DNA from: Chiridota heheva
Taxonomy: Eukaryota; Echinodermata; Holothuroidea; Apodida; Chiridotidae
NCBI GenBank assembly: GCA_020152595.1
Contig: JAIGNY010001633.1
Span: 453,501-517,500 of the forward strand
Direction of reading: 5' to 3'
Length of the DNA: 64,000 nt
The notes beneath the pieces are model-generated. The model worked only from the letters and a program-made list of their open reading frames with translations, made no database searches and was not told the origin of the DNA. Numbering within the stretch: position 1 is the stretch's first letter; every line of letters begins with the position of its first letter. Below, piece by piece: positions 12,801 through 27,800 of this stretch. The position numbers were made by a program, and so were the translations under genes.

Positions 12801-15800
12801 CCCTCTTCTTGGGGATAGGAATGGAGAGGGTGTGGCCAATACAAACATGGAACTTCCTGGGTGAGAGGAAGTTTTGAATAAATATGGGGAGGTGGTTTTG
12901 AGGCCGATGGTGTAAAGCTTGTGGGTAATGCCGTATTTCCAACTAGTGTCAAAAGCTTTCTCGAGATCGAAAAAGATGGCAATGAGGTGTTCCTTTTTTG
13001 CAAAGGATTCCTGGATAGCAGTGTTGAGCGTGATTAACTGGTCCAGGGTATTGTAATGTTTCCGGAAGCCGCTTTGGTGAGGGGAGAAGATTCTGTTGGA
13101 TTCAAGGAACCAGTTTAGTCTTTGATCCTTTCCATAATCTTACAGACAGCAGATGACTTGTAATTATTTGATCTTTATTTTCCCCAAAAACACATCTTGC
13201 CATACCCTCCATTTCCTTCCATATACATATCATTGCAGCTCAGGTTGTATATCTCTATGCATTATTTCAACAATAATTGTAGATCAGACTGCAAAGAAAA
13301 CCCACTGAGCTCACAATCTAATTTTTAACTGGTAAATTCAGAACCTCAACAAAAATGGATATTTCAACTTCTACCTTCTTTACACAATTTGTAAAAGCTT
13401 GAGGTGCCAGCCTAGAGACATTTTCTTCAATTCACCAATTAAAAGCTTTAATTTGGAAGTGAAAGAGTCTTTGAACTGTAATTATATTACAATACTGATG
13501 ATCAAAATGTATTGTAATCTAAATTTATTGTAGTTTATTATAAATTGCAGTTATTTGCAAGCCATTAATGGCAGACTTAAGACCATCATATTTGTAAAGT
13601 TGTTTTCATGATGAATGTTTCAGAACCCAGAAGCTACCATGGAAACTTACATGAGATGATTCCTGACTGGTACAGCAGAGAGGACTTGACGATGTCCCAC
13701 ACCTGTACAAACATGAAGGATGAAATATCACATGACCAAAGGTTCTAATCAATGCATTGTTTGCTATTTTTTAATTGTTTAAATTTTGCTACAACATGGC
13801 TTTAGCCCCTAAGGGTTAACGAGGCAAAAACGATTTCATCTATCTTGTTCAGAATTGAAAGCTCCTTCTGACAAGTCCATTGACCTGTCCATCTTTGCAG
13901 CTGAAGTAAAAAATAACAGCACCACAGCTGGCATGTGACATGCCTTGCTTGAAGTCAGGTGCACCAAACTTCGACTGCCTACCATTTTCAAGGAATTCTA
14001 CTACATTGAGCTCCAGTGTGTTAATAACAGGCATACAATGCAAAAACTGACACCCATATCATAACATCGTCACGGTTCAACAAATTGTGCTATCAGTACT
14101 CATTGCACCCCAAATCTATTAGGAAATGGATTATTCTGCCGCCAAGCATTCATGCACTAACTAATATCAAAGCCTTCAAATCAAGTCTAGCCGACATTAA
14201 GCCTCAAGCTGGAAGTATGCTCTTGCATTCAAGCACCAATCTAAGATTTTCACAACAAATAATTCATACATCTCCATAATCTCTGTATACACAATGTCAA
14301 GTATTAATCTCTGTATACACAATGTCAAGTTTTATTGCAAATGACGATCTTCTTTGGTTTTAAGAAACCAATACCAAACGGTTTTTGTGGTTCGATGCTT
14401 TTTTTCATATGCTGATATGTCATTGCATATCATGAAATCTTTGTTCCATGATATTTATTCATAAGTCACACCCACCATGCAGACCAATAAAATAGAAATG
14501 TTGACAACATTAGCATGTGCACAATAATTGACAACACTATCATAGCAAGTATGATGCAAAAATGGTTTATCATTTACCCTATTTCAAGAATTTGTCAAAA
14601 AGCCCCACCTACTCATTAACCCTTACTCTACCACGCGGCTGTAGTATCGCTGTTTTCAAACCACCTTTTTCTAAAAATAAAATCGGGACTTTACCACAGT
14701 CCTATAAGAGTAATCTTGGTATCATTTTAAAGTACTCAGAAATTTCTTCCACAAAATGAAACTTTTTCATAGGGGTCATATTACATAATTTTAGAAAAAG
14801 TACATTGAAAAAGGGTAAAACTCAATAATTGCTAAAAAATTTACAATCTTTTTATTTTTCTCTTTTACATCTTACGATAATTTCAAGATAACATTTTTGC
14901 TTCAAAATCAAACACGCAAGTTCTAAGACATGATAGTATTGGTTTCTGGTATAATTTTTATAATCCCTACGTCCAATCTTTTGTTCTGGAGAAATTTCTT
15001 CAATATTTCATGAATTTCTGCCATTTTTGACCCGTTTTTTCAAAAAATCGTGTAACCCAAACCGTACATCACGCATGCTTTGTTGAACCGCCGTTCGAAA
15101 GCGCTTGAAATTTCCTTTCATTTGATATATAAATAAAGGCATACCCCCCTCTATTTAGAACCTATCCTATAAGAATAAAATTACACCTCTCCAATTTGAA
15201 CGACTACGTGGTGCAGAGGAAATGTACGTAAATAGCGTGCGAGCGCTCCGGGTTCGAGTCTCGCCGTGACCCCTGCGTAATTATTTTTCTGCTGCAGCTT
15301 TCAGGGGACGTTTGACTTTTATCATTTTTTATGTGTTTTTATCTTTCCTTTCTTTTGTAAAAATTATAGATTAGTATCATTGGAAAGGAAATTTCAAAAA
15401 GAATCTAAATATGTAACACAAATCTCTGTTTTCAATACTGACAAGAAGTTATACTTCTGCAAAGATTGACCATTTGTTGACCAAATTTAGCCAAAAATTG
15501 CTTAATTTGCATAATTTTGTCCAATATTTCCTAAATTGGTTTTAATTACTCAAAAGATAAATATCTTAGCATCTATTCCAACCAAACTTGTAACGAAAGA
15601 AAATGAAAGGAAAGTTGTCAAAAATGCATATGAAAAAAAAGTTACGAAAATTGGGGTCGCTATTTTTAAAGCCCTGGTAGAGTAAGGGTTAATATTCATG
15701 GCATTACTACCACAACATTGGAACATATGTACAGACCATGACCAATCTGTGTATGACATATGGCATAAATCCGATACACCATTCATGAGATACAGTATGG

Positions 15801-18800
15801 TGTTTACATCCTTTAGCACTTTCACATTAAACCATGCCTATGAAGCATATTAATGACATCTTTTGATTACATAGGCATGTACACAATGACCAGCAATATT
15901 ATCATGTCCAATATGACGCAAAACAGAAATACACTTGCTCATTAATCACTTTTTTTAAATTTACATTTTAGCCCCGCCCATTTATCATTATGCATGATAT
16001 TACTACCAAAACCTATAGAGCACATCTGCAGACCATGAGCTATCAGTGTACCAAACATGAAGTGAATCCATTTCATAGTTTTTGAGATATAGTGTCCACA
16101 AGTATTTTGTTTATAAAAGCCTATTAAGAGCCGCCCACTTCGCATATTCAAGAAAGACAACGTTTTTATACAATGAACACATACACACTAGCTAACATCA
16201 TTATTATAACAAAAATGGAACAAAACATGGACATGTGATTGTCAAAATAAGAGCACTTCACAATAAAGCCCCACCTAATCATTAATATGCATGATATCAC
16301 CACCAAAAACATTAGGATACATCTACAGACCATGAGCTATCTGTGTACCACACACGATGTGAACCTAGTTCATAGTTTTAGAGATATTGTGCTTACAAGC
16401 TTTTTGTGATATCGTGCTTACAAGCTTTTTGTTTACAAAATCATATCAAGCCATACCCACTATGCATATTAATGAAAGTCAAGTCTTTTTTATACAATAA
16501 AAATGTACACATTAGCCAACATCATTTTTATAACTAATATGAAACAAACCAGACTTGTTGATTGTCAAAATAGGAGCATTTCAAAAATGTTATATTAAGC
16601 CCCGCCTATGACATGAATCCAGTATACCATTCTTGAGATAGTGTTTACAAGCTTTTTTTAGCAAAATTAAGAATGCGAGTTTCCGCTGAAGATATTAAAC
16701 AAGCCAGAATTTCGAACTATTTGTGGTTTTTTGTGTCATTTAAAAGAAATTATTTTCTTTCTACTCCACTCAAGTTGCCAAGATGACTACTTTTTCTTAT
16801 TTACACCATTGAGAATTGTTATACCAGTCTACCAGTGAGTGACGTTTTTTACAGTTATGACTTTTGTGTGGAACATTATGAGCGCTACACAATTTATGTT
16901 TTCTATGTTCAGTGTATTTTTGTTAACAAAAAAAAAAAAAACCTTCTTCCTCAAATTTATGTATTCTCGGAATGAACATTTCGTATTCTTTATTGAAACC
17001 TATATGGTTTTACTAATACCACAAAGCACCCAATTTAATTGTTTTGTTATCAAATGATTAAGAAAAAGAATTTGATAATTTCTTCTTTTAATTGCAAGGG
17101 GTTAGGGGACAAGAATAAACGATTGGACGTTTTTGATTTTCTGAAGCGTAACAGACAGAGCAATATCTATTGTCTGCAGGATGTTCACTGGGAGAGTGGT
17201 ATTGTTGATCATATTAAACGAGAATGGGGCTCTGAATGTTTCATATCTAGTGGTTCCAGTAATTCTCGTGGGGTGGCTATTTTACTTGATAATAATTTTT
17301 CTCATGAGGTTACCGATGTTGTAAGTGACACAGAGGGTAACTTTATTGCTTTGAGCCTAAAGCTAAATAATTACCATATTTCACTTATTTCTATATACGG
17401 TCCCAATAGCGATACGCCCTCTTTCTATGATAAAATCAGTGACCTGATTACCAAGATGAATAATCCTTATTGTCTAGTAGTAGGTGATTGGAATTTGACT
17501 TTATGTCAAGATCTCGATAATTTTAATTACATCCATGAAAACAATCCAAAAAGTAAAAGTTCTGTACATAATCTTATTGAGTGCCACGACCTGGTGGATG
17601 CGTAGCGTGTGCAACACCCTGTTGACAGGCATTTTACCTGGCGTCAAAAAAAACCTTTTAAGCAGGGTCGACTAGATTTTTTTCTTTTATCCTCTGGTTT
17701 AATGAATTTGGTTGTAGATTCCTCCATTTTAACTGCATATAGGTTCGACCATTCCCTTGTTCAATGCAGTTTCAATTTTGATAATGTTGAAGTCGGTCGT
17801 GGCTTCTGGAAATTTAATAATTCCTGCTTCGTGGCCAGTATTACGTCAACATGATTACACAGGTTATTAATGACACTATTGCTGAGCACGCATGCTCACC
17901 CTACGATAAAGCTCATATTTGTAACATGAATTCCAATGATATTCAATTTGTTATCAATGACCAATTATTCTTTAAAACTTTACTTTGTAATGTTCGTGGT
18001 ACAAGTATTTCATATGCTTCATATGTCAAAAGGTCTACTCTAATTAAAAAAGTTCCTTATTGATGAGATTGATTGGATGGATAAAAATGTATCCAAGAAT
18101 GGATGGGTTATTAATTATATGGATGATCTTAACAAGGAATTAGAAAATATTAGAAATGATAGAGTAAAAGGTATGTTATTACGGGTCGTGCTAATTTTCT
18201 TGAGCATGATGAAAAACCATCAAAGTTTTTTCTTAATTTGGGAAGAAAAAACAAGCTGATAAGTTAATTTCTCATTTGACGAATGACCGCCTTGGTACTA
18301 TACGATCCGTAATTATTAGAAATGAAGTTTTTGATTTTTATGATAAGCTTTACAGTTGCCAGGACAATGATATTAATAATGTTGATATTTCTGGGTTACT
18401 TTACGATAACCATGTCTTATCAACAGATGATGCTCGGCGTAGTTTAGAAGGCCCAATTCTTAATTCTGAAGTGTATAATAATTTGAAATTTATGAAGAAT
18501 GATAAATCACGGGTCCAGACGGTTTTACCGTTGAGTTCTTTAAGTTCTTTTGGAAGAATTTAGGAGTTTTTAGTGAGATCCTTGAACTACGGTTATAGTA
18601 ACTCACTTTTGTCAGTTACACAGAGGCATGGTAGTATTACTCTAGTCCCTAAGAAGGATAAACCAAGGGATAAACTTAAAAACTGGAGACCCATTTCTCT
18701 TCTTAATATTTCTTACAAGGTCGCGTCTTCAGCCATTGCTAATCGTATTAAAGGGTTCTTTATAAACTAATTTCTCCGAGCAAAATGGGTTTTGAAGGGC

Positions 18801-21800
18801 AGATACATTGGCGAATGCATTCGTACAATTTATGACACTATGCATAGCTTAGATGAATACAATTTACCTGGCATCTTGTTTGCCATTGACTTTGAAAAGG
18901 CATTTGATAGTGTCTCTCATAAGTTTATCTTGAATACCCTTCTTGCTTTCAATTTTGGCCCTTCTATCATTAAATGGTTAAACGCCTTTTATAATGGGGG
19001 TTTCTCCTCAGTCCTTGTCAATGGCCATCCTACGGACACTTTTCAAATTTCAAGGGGTTGTCGACAAGGCGATCTTCTATCCCCGTATATCTTTTTGCTT
19101 TGTGCTCAAGTTTTAAATTCTTTAGTCAATAACAATGCCTCTATCAATGGTATTTGCTTGGGTGATTTTGAATGTAAACTAACACAATATGCTGATGACA
19201 CTACTTTTTTATTTGATGGTTCAAACACATCTTTCTGTGGTATTATTGACACTCTTTTATTCTTCAGTAAGATATCTGGGTTAAAGATCAACCTTGAAAA
19301 ATGTCTGCTTGTAGGTATTGGTTCTCTTAAGAATAGGTGTAATTTTTTAATGATGATTTTGATATTCCTTGGATCCAGGAGGTAACTTTGGTTTGTTAGG
19401 TATTTTATTTAATGTGGACTTAAATCTCATGATTGACAGCAATTATGCTAATGCTGCATCTAAAATGGATAAGATTATGTGTACCTGGTCTAAACGATAT
19501 TGCACTACGTTGGGTAAAATTACTGTTCTTAAATCTCTGGTCTTACCTCATTTACATTATCCTTTGTTGACTCTACCGTCCCCAAGTGATGACTACTTGT
19601 CCAAGCTTAATTCCGCCTTCTTTAAATTTGTTTGGAATAATAAGCCCGATCGAGTAAGCCGGAACCAGATTATTCAGGAATATTCCTCTAATGGTCTCAA
19701 GATGACTAATGTTCTCCACCATGCTACTGCTCTAAAAGCTTCGTATATAAAACGTATTCTTAAAGCTGATGGTAGCATGAATTTGAATTATTTGTGTACT
19801 TATGGTTTTGATTATAACAAGTGGTTTAATTCAGGTGACGTATATATCAAAACTTTTATTTCTGGAATGTCAAATAATTTTTGGAGAGATGTCTTCAAAT
19901 GTTTTTGCAATTCATGGCAAGTAATTAGTTATACAAATAATGACATGGAACTTGTTCTGAGTCAACCATTATGGCATAATACCAAAATTCAAATTGGTAA
20001 TGTTCCAGTTTTCTACAGACATTGGTTTAGTAAAGGTGTTACTATTGTGAACGATCTATTGAATGATGATGGCTCTTTTCTTTCATACAAAGATTTCATT
20101 CATACTTTTAATATTAATGCAATTTTTTTGGAGTACTACAGTGTCATCAGCTCTTTGAAACATTCTTGGGGTAATATTATTAAGGCAAACAAGAAACTTT
20201 GTTCACCGGTCGACAACCATTATCATGTTATGCTTTTAAAGGGTGATTTAGAATGTAAAGCAATTTATTGTACCCTTATTAAGGATGTTAGGTTTACTAA
20301 TAAAGCTCATACTAAGTGGGAGAATGTTCTTAACTCCGCTTTTCTTGATGACAAGTGGAGACTTTTCTGTTCCATCCCTTTTGATTGCAGCAATGATACC
20401 AAGATTAGATGGTTTCAGTATAAAATCCTCAATTGTTTCTTTCCAACTAATCTTTTGCTAAATAAGATTGGGATAATTGATAATCCGCTTTGTTCATTTT
20501 GTTCAAGTAACACGAATCAATTGTTCACTTATTTTATCATTGTAAATTTGTGCAACCCTTGTGGATTTATCTCAACAATGCCCTTAAAAATGGTCGTATC
20601 AATATTTCACTGTTAGACCCAGAAACTATCTTGCTTGGTACAAATCACGATAAACTGCTTAATTTAATTATTATTCTTGTAAAGTATTACATTTTCATAA
20701 CCAAAACCAATAAGAGGTTTCCAACTATAGTTGCCATGAACTGTTATCTTAAGAACTATTTTAACGTGCAGAAGTTCATTTATGAAAAGAATATGTCTGA
20801 CTCTTGGCAAAAATACTGGCCACCTTGGTATAACTTTTTACATTTATATAACTTTTGATGTTAATGTTTTGTGGTATTATGTAAACATTGTTTTGTTTAT
20901 TCCTTACTTGTGTTTCGTATATACATTGTAACTTGAGGAGAAGAATTCAATAAATAAAAAAAATTAAAAAAAATCATATTAAGCCCCGCCCACTATGCAT
21001 ATTAATGAGATTCAACATTTTGACATCATGAACAGATCTTCAGATATTGTGTTTACGAGTTGACCATCACATACATACATACACACACACATACAAACAT
21101 ACACACATACAAACTCCCATCCTTACATACACACACCCACACGCCATCATGACCGCATAGTTCCTGATGTTATCGCATCGAAATCAATCAAAAAAAAAAC
21201 TCAAAAACACCAAAAAACTTAATATCTATCAAGAGGTACAAGGTATCTGGCTGTTAGTTTGGTATTTTAATTAATTGTGTGTGTGTGTGTAAATTCTACA
21301 GTTCTTGAGTATAATTTTTCCAGTGTAAAGTGCAGCTAAACATTGTTTTGGTAATGCATTATAACAATGTATTAAACTACTTATTGTGTATGCATTAAGA
21401 GCTCACATCTAAGTAGCATTTATGCATCATGAGCTTCTATCTAAGTAGCACGTATGCATCAGAGCTCACATCTAAGTAGCATGTATGCATCAAGAGCTCA
21501 CATCTAAGTAGCACGTATGCATCAAGAGCTCACATCTAAGTAGCACGTGTGCATCAAGAGCTCACATCTAAGTAGCAGGTATGCACCAGGAGCTCACATC
21601 TAAGTAGCATGTATGCATCAAGAGCTCACAGCTAAATAGCATGTATGCATCAAGAGCTCGCATCTAAGTAGCACGTATGCATCAAGAGCTCACGTATGCA
21701 TCATGAGCACACATCTAAGTAGCATGTATGCATCAAGAGCTCACATCTAAGTAGCATGTAAGCATCAAGAGCTCACATCTAAGTAGCAGGTAAACATCAA

Positions 21801-24800
21801 GAGCTTACATCTAAGTAGCACGTAAGCATCAAAAGCTCGCAACTAAGTAGCACGTATGCACCAAGAGCTCACATCTAAGTAGCATGTATGCATCAAGAGC
21901 TCACAGCTAAATAGCATGTATGCATCAAGAGCTTGCAACTAAGTAGCACGTATGCATCATGAGCTCACATCTAAGTAGCACGTATGCATCAAAAGCTCGC
22001 AACTAAGTAGCACGTAAGCATCAAGAGCTCACATCTAAGTAGCACATAAGCATCAAGAGCTCGCAACTAAGTAGCACGTACGCATCAAGAGCTCACATCT
22101 GAGTAGCAGGTATGCATCAAGAGCTCACATCTAAGTAGCAGGTATGCATCAAGAGCTCACATCTAAGTAGCAGGTATGCATCAAGAGCTCACATCTTAGT
22201 AGCAGGTATGCATCAAGAGCTTCAATCTAAGTAGTACATCTAAGTAGCACTTGAAATAAATAAGCTTCAGAACTATGAGAAAACAGCAACTGAGCAGCAA
22301 ATACTTCATCTGTAATTCAAATACAAACAGTACCAGTAACTGAGCAGCAAATACTGCATCTGCAATTCAACTACAAACAGTACCAGCAACTGAGCAACAA
22401 ATACTTCATCTACAATTCAACTACAAACAGTACCTGCAGCAACTGAGCAGCAAATACTGCATCTGCAATTCAACTACAAACAGTACCAGCAACTGAACAG
22501 CAAATACTTCATCTGCAATTCAACTACAAACAGTACCAGCAACTGACCAGCAAATACTTCATTTGCAATTCAAATACAAAGAGTACCAGCAACTGAGCAG
22601 CAAATACTTCATCTGCAATTCAACTACAAACAGTACCAGCAACTGACAGCAAATACTTCATCTGCAACTCAAATATAAAGAGTACCAGCTAGTGAGCAGC
22701 AAATACTTCATCTGCAATTCAAATACGAACAGTACCAGCAACTGAGCAGCAAATACTATCATCTGCAATTCAACTACAAATATCACCAGCAACTGAGCAG
22801 CAAATACTTCATCTGCAATTCAACTACAAACAGTACCAGCAACTGAACAGCAAATACTTCATCTGCAATTCAACTACAAACAGTACCTGCAGCAACTGAG
22901 CAGCAAATACTTCATCTGCAATTCAACTACAAACAGCACCAGCAACTGAGCAACAAATACTTCATCTGCAATTCAACTACAAACAGCACCAGCAACTGAG
23001 CAACAAATACTTCATCTGCAATTCAACTACAAACAGTACCTGCAGCAACTGACCAGCAAATACTTCATCTGCAATTCAACTACAAACAGTGCCAGCAGCA
23101 ACTGAGCAGCAAATACTTCATCTGCAATTCAACTATGAACAGTCCCAGCAACTGACCAGCAAATACTTCATCTGCAATTCAACTACAAACAGTACCAGCA
23201 ACTGAACAGCAAATACTGCATCTGCAATTCAACTACAAACAGTACCAGCAACTGAGCAGCAAATACTTCATCTGCAATTCAACTACAAACGGCACCAGCA
23301 ACTGAACAGCAAATAGTTCATCTGCAATTCAACTACAAACAGTACCAGCAACTGAGCAGCAAATACTTCATCTGCAATTCAACTACAAACAGTACCAGCA
23401 ACTGAACAGCAAATACTTCATCTGCAATTTAATTACAAACAATTTTTGAAGAAAACTTCACTTGAACACTGCCCACCGTACCAGCATGAATTAGTAAAAG
23501 CAGAGATGATCAATGGTACAAAGTTGTAGGTTAACATATAGTTTTAACAACGCCTAATGGTTATTTACAGTCCAATGAAGTGATTGTAATATCTTATCGT
23601 GCCATGATTATTTACAGTCCAATAAAGTGATTGTAATATCTTATCGTGCCAAGTTTTGATGGTAGGTAGTTACTGATATTCAATTATCTTTCTTGACAGT
23701 TAATATTCACATGATTTGAGCTTCCTCCCCAATTTATGAACTTGCAGAGATCATGTTGAAGAGAGAAACATTGTAGTCGCTTGTTTGGCAGTAAAATAAT
23801 GATGAGTATTTTGTATCAAAAGTGAAAATATTCTGTTGTCATTTTTTTGAACACAAATTAGTACATTTTATGTACTAGTTAAAATGTGCCATTTACAACA
23901 GTTTAATAAATTGCCCCAGCATGGCTCTAATTGCAGAGACTAACTTAGATCTCTACAGAACGCTGACCATTTGAAGAGTTGATATCATAACTTGTGTACT
24001 TCTGTGGACAGTTTAATCGTAAGATGGCTCATTATTTATGTCAGGAAGGTAAATAAACACTTTTCCAAAATCTTGAGACTGATGTATTCTTTGCACCATA
24101 TGTATGACCAGTCAGATTTACATATTAGTGAATATCATAATCAATAACATATTTGTATTTTGAAGCATAGGCAGCATTCATGAAACGGAATTACATCCTC
24201 CCCCAGCCAGTTTGGATCGCCATTTTTACTGATACATAAACTCCCAACTTTTTTAAAATGCTCCCACACGTCTAGTAATGGGATCCAACAAAAGGTATCA
24301 CATATCATTATATCTAGAAGCCTTGCACTGGCGTTCCATACAGTACCGCATCTCATTTAAAATCCTGCTTCTAACCTTTCGCTCTATTCATGCTTGGCTC
24401 TGTTTTATACCTCAAACCTTATTTTACATTACCGTGTGTTAAAATTGAAATCAATTTTCAAGCTCAACAGAACATGCACTTACCTTGAAAGTTCTGTCTT
24501 CTGATGTTGAAATAATAGTTCCTGCTATATGCGGACAGAACTCGGCACATGTCACCTTTGCTGTATGGCCTTCTAATGTAGTGTCTAGCCTTTCAATCTG
24601 AATAGAAGTATCAACTCAACATATTATTTCTTTGGAAAATTTGCCAACAGCAGTTAGTAACAAAAACAAAAATTTATACTCCAACTAAACATCGCAAATG
24701 ATGTGAATACCCTCGCTACTGATAACACACCTTCCATCCTCTGCCCTGCATGCAATCACACACTATCTCACCCTATCCCACATGCCAACCTACCTTGTCC

Positions 24801-27800
24801 TACATGCCATCCTACCTTGTCCCACATGCCATCCCACCCAGAACTACATCCCATCCAATCATGTCCCACATGCCAAACCACCCTGTACTACATCCCATCC
24901 AACCATGTCCCACATGCCACCCCACCTTGTACTACATCCCATCCAATCATGTCCCACATGCCAAACCACCCTGTACTACATCCCATCCAACCATGTCCCA
25001 CATGCCACCCCACCTTGTACTACATCCCATCCAAGCATGTCCCACATGCCACCCCACCTTGTACTACATCCCATCCAATCATGTCCCACATGCCATCCTA
25101 CCTTGTACTACATCCCATCCAATCATGTCCCACATGCCATCCTACCATGCCCCACATGCCATCCTACCATGTCCCACATGCCATCCTACCTTGTACTACA
25201 TCCCATCCAATCATGTCCCACATGCCAAACCACCCTGTACTACATCCCATCCAACCATGTCCCACATGCCACCCCACCTTGTACTACATCCCATCCAACC
25301 ATGTCCCACATGCCACCCACCTTGTACTACATCCCATCCAACCATGTCCCACATGCCACCCCACCTTGTACTACATCCCATCCAACCATGTCCCACATGC
25401 CAAACCACCCTGTACTACATCCCATCCAATCATGTCCCACATGCCACCCCACCTTGTACTACATCCCATCCAATCATGTCCCACATCCCATCCAATCATG
25501 TCCCACATGCCACCCCACCCTGTACTACATCCCATCCAACCATGTCCCACATGCCACCCCACCTTGTACTACATCCCATCCAACCATGTCCCACATGCCA
25601 CCCCACCTTGTACTACATCCCATCCAATCATGTCCCACATGCCACCCCACCTTGTACTACATCCCATCCAATCATGTCCCACATGCCATCCTACCTTGTA
25701 CTACATCCCATCCAACCATGTCCCACATGCCACCCCACCTTGTACTACATCCCATCCAATCATGTCCCACATGCCATCCTACCTTGTACTACATCCCATC
25801 CAACCATGTCCCACATGCCACCCCACCTTGTACTACATCCCATCCAATCATGTCCCACATGCCATCCTACCTTGTACTACATCCCATCCAACCATGTCCC
25901 ACATGCAAGCTGCTAAGCTTATCTTCAGGAACGTTGTCGTGATCATGCCTCACCCTTGCTCATCAAATTGCATTGGCTCCCTGTGTCACAGCGAATTTTA
26001 TACAAAACATGTGTTATTGTCTACAAATCCCTGATACATCAATCACCTGAATACATATCCAACAGTCTGAAACTTTATACACCAGCACGATCCCTTCGCT
26101 CCTCTTCTGAAAACTTCCTGACTGAACCCAGAACTAACACCAAAGCTGGTTCTAGGGCTTTTTCAGCTGCAGCACCCCATGTTTGGAACTCTTTGCCTTC
26201 ACACATTCGCCATGCCAGTTCACTTGGACAGTTCAAAACACGTCTTAAGACTTTTCTTTTTTAATCATGTATTACTTACTGAACTTTGGGGCAGCATTCT
26301 GGGCGCTTTGTATCCTATGGAAAAGGCGCCTACTACAAATGAACATGGATGGATGGATGCCACCCCACCTTGTACTACATCCCATCCAACCATGTCCCAC
26401 ATGCCACCCCACCCTGTACTACATCCCATCCAACCATGTCCCACATGCCACCCCACCTTGTACTACATCCCATCCAACCATGTCCCACATGCCACCCCAC
26501 CTTGTACTACATCCCATCCAACCATGTCCCACATGCCACCCCACCTTGTACTACATCCCATCCAACCATGTCCCACATGCCACCCCACCCTGTACTACAT
26601 CCCATCCAACCATGTCCCACATGCCACCCCACCTTGTACTACATCCCATCCAACCATGTCCCACATGCCACCCCACCTTGTACTACATCCCATCCAACCA
26701 TGTCCCACATGCCACCCCACCCTGTACTACATCCCATCCAACCATGTCCCACATGCCACCCCACCCTGTACTACATCCCATCCAACCATGTCCCACATGC
26801 CACCCCACCTTGTACTACATCCCATCCAACCATGTCCCACATGCCACCCCACCCTGTACTACATCCCATCCAACCATGTCCCACATGCCACCCCACCTTG
26901 TACTACATCCCATCCAACCATGTCCCACATGCCACCCCACCTTGTACTACATCCCATCCAATCATGTCCCACATGCCATCCTACCTTGTACTACATCCCA
27001 TCCAACCATGTCCCACATGCCACCCCACCTTGTACTACATCCCATCCAACCATGTCCCACATGCCACCCCACCTTGTACTACATCCCATCCAATCATGTC
27101 CCACATGCCATCCTACCTTGTACTACATCCCATCCAACCATGTCCCACATGCCACCCCACCTTGTACTACATCCTATCCAATCATGTCCCACATGCCATC
27201 CTACCATGCCCCACATGCCATATTCTGTACATCATTCTTTTCTAAACTTCTATCCCCTCACCTCTATCTCTAACATGCCCATTCACCTACAATAATCCAT
27301 TAACCTACCATGATCCATTCACCTACCATCGGCCATTCACCTACCCCTCCTCCCTACCCCTCTACATACCTTTTGCCACCCTCTCATCTATACTTATCAT
27401 TTCAATCTTCCCTATAACCTTCAATCACCCTATTCCATCACAGTTCCTCATTACCTCCTGATAATTTATCATTTAAGCATCAATCCTTAATTTGAATCGG
27501 CAATTATTATTCATTGAAGCAGTGACTATTCATGCTTGTGTTATGAAGCTATACTGAGGAATAAAATGCAAATTGTAGGAAATGATATTAAAGCCTCCAG
27601 GATCCCCATCAATGCTTGCACTGGCTCTGGCAACCATACAAATTTTAATATTAGGTTTTTTGTAATGATTCGGATGAAAAACAACCGCATTTTAACACCT
27701 TAATGACAAAGTATGTGTTTATCCTCTTTACCACATGAGGCTGTTGCCTGCATTGAGGGTACCAAAAGATGCCTCTAATAATCAGGAATTCATTCAAGAG

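Noticed and set aside
11165-12877. Plus-strand frames of 92-128 codons
   Set aside because: Antisense shadows of the GC-richer LINE coded on the minus strand.
24703-27295. Overlapping open frames of 298-443 codons in all three plus frames
   Set aside because: They arise because the 44-bp unit lacks stops and rotates through the frames. Three overlapping proteins with the same repeated peptide are not genes.
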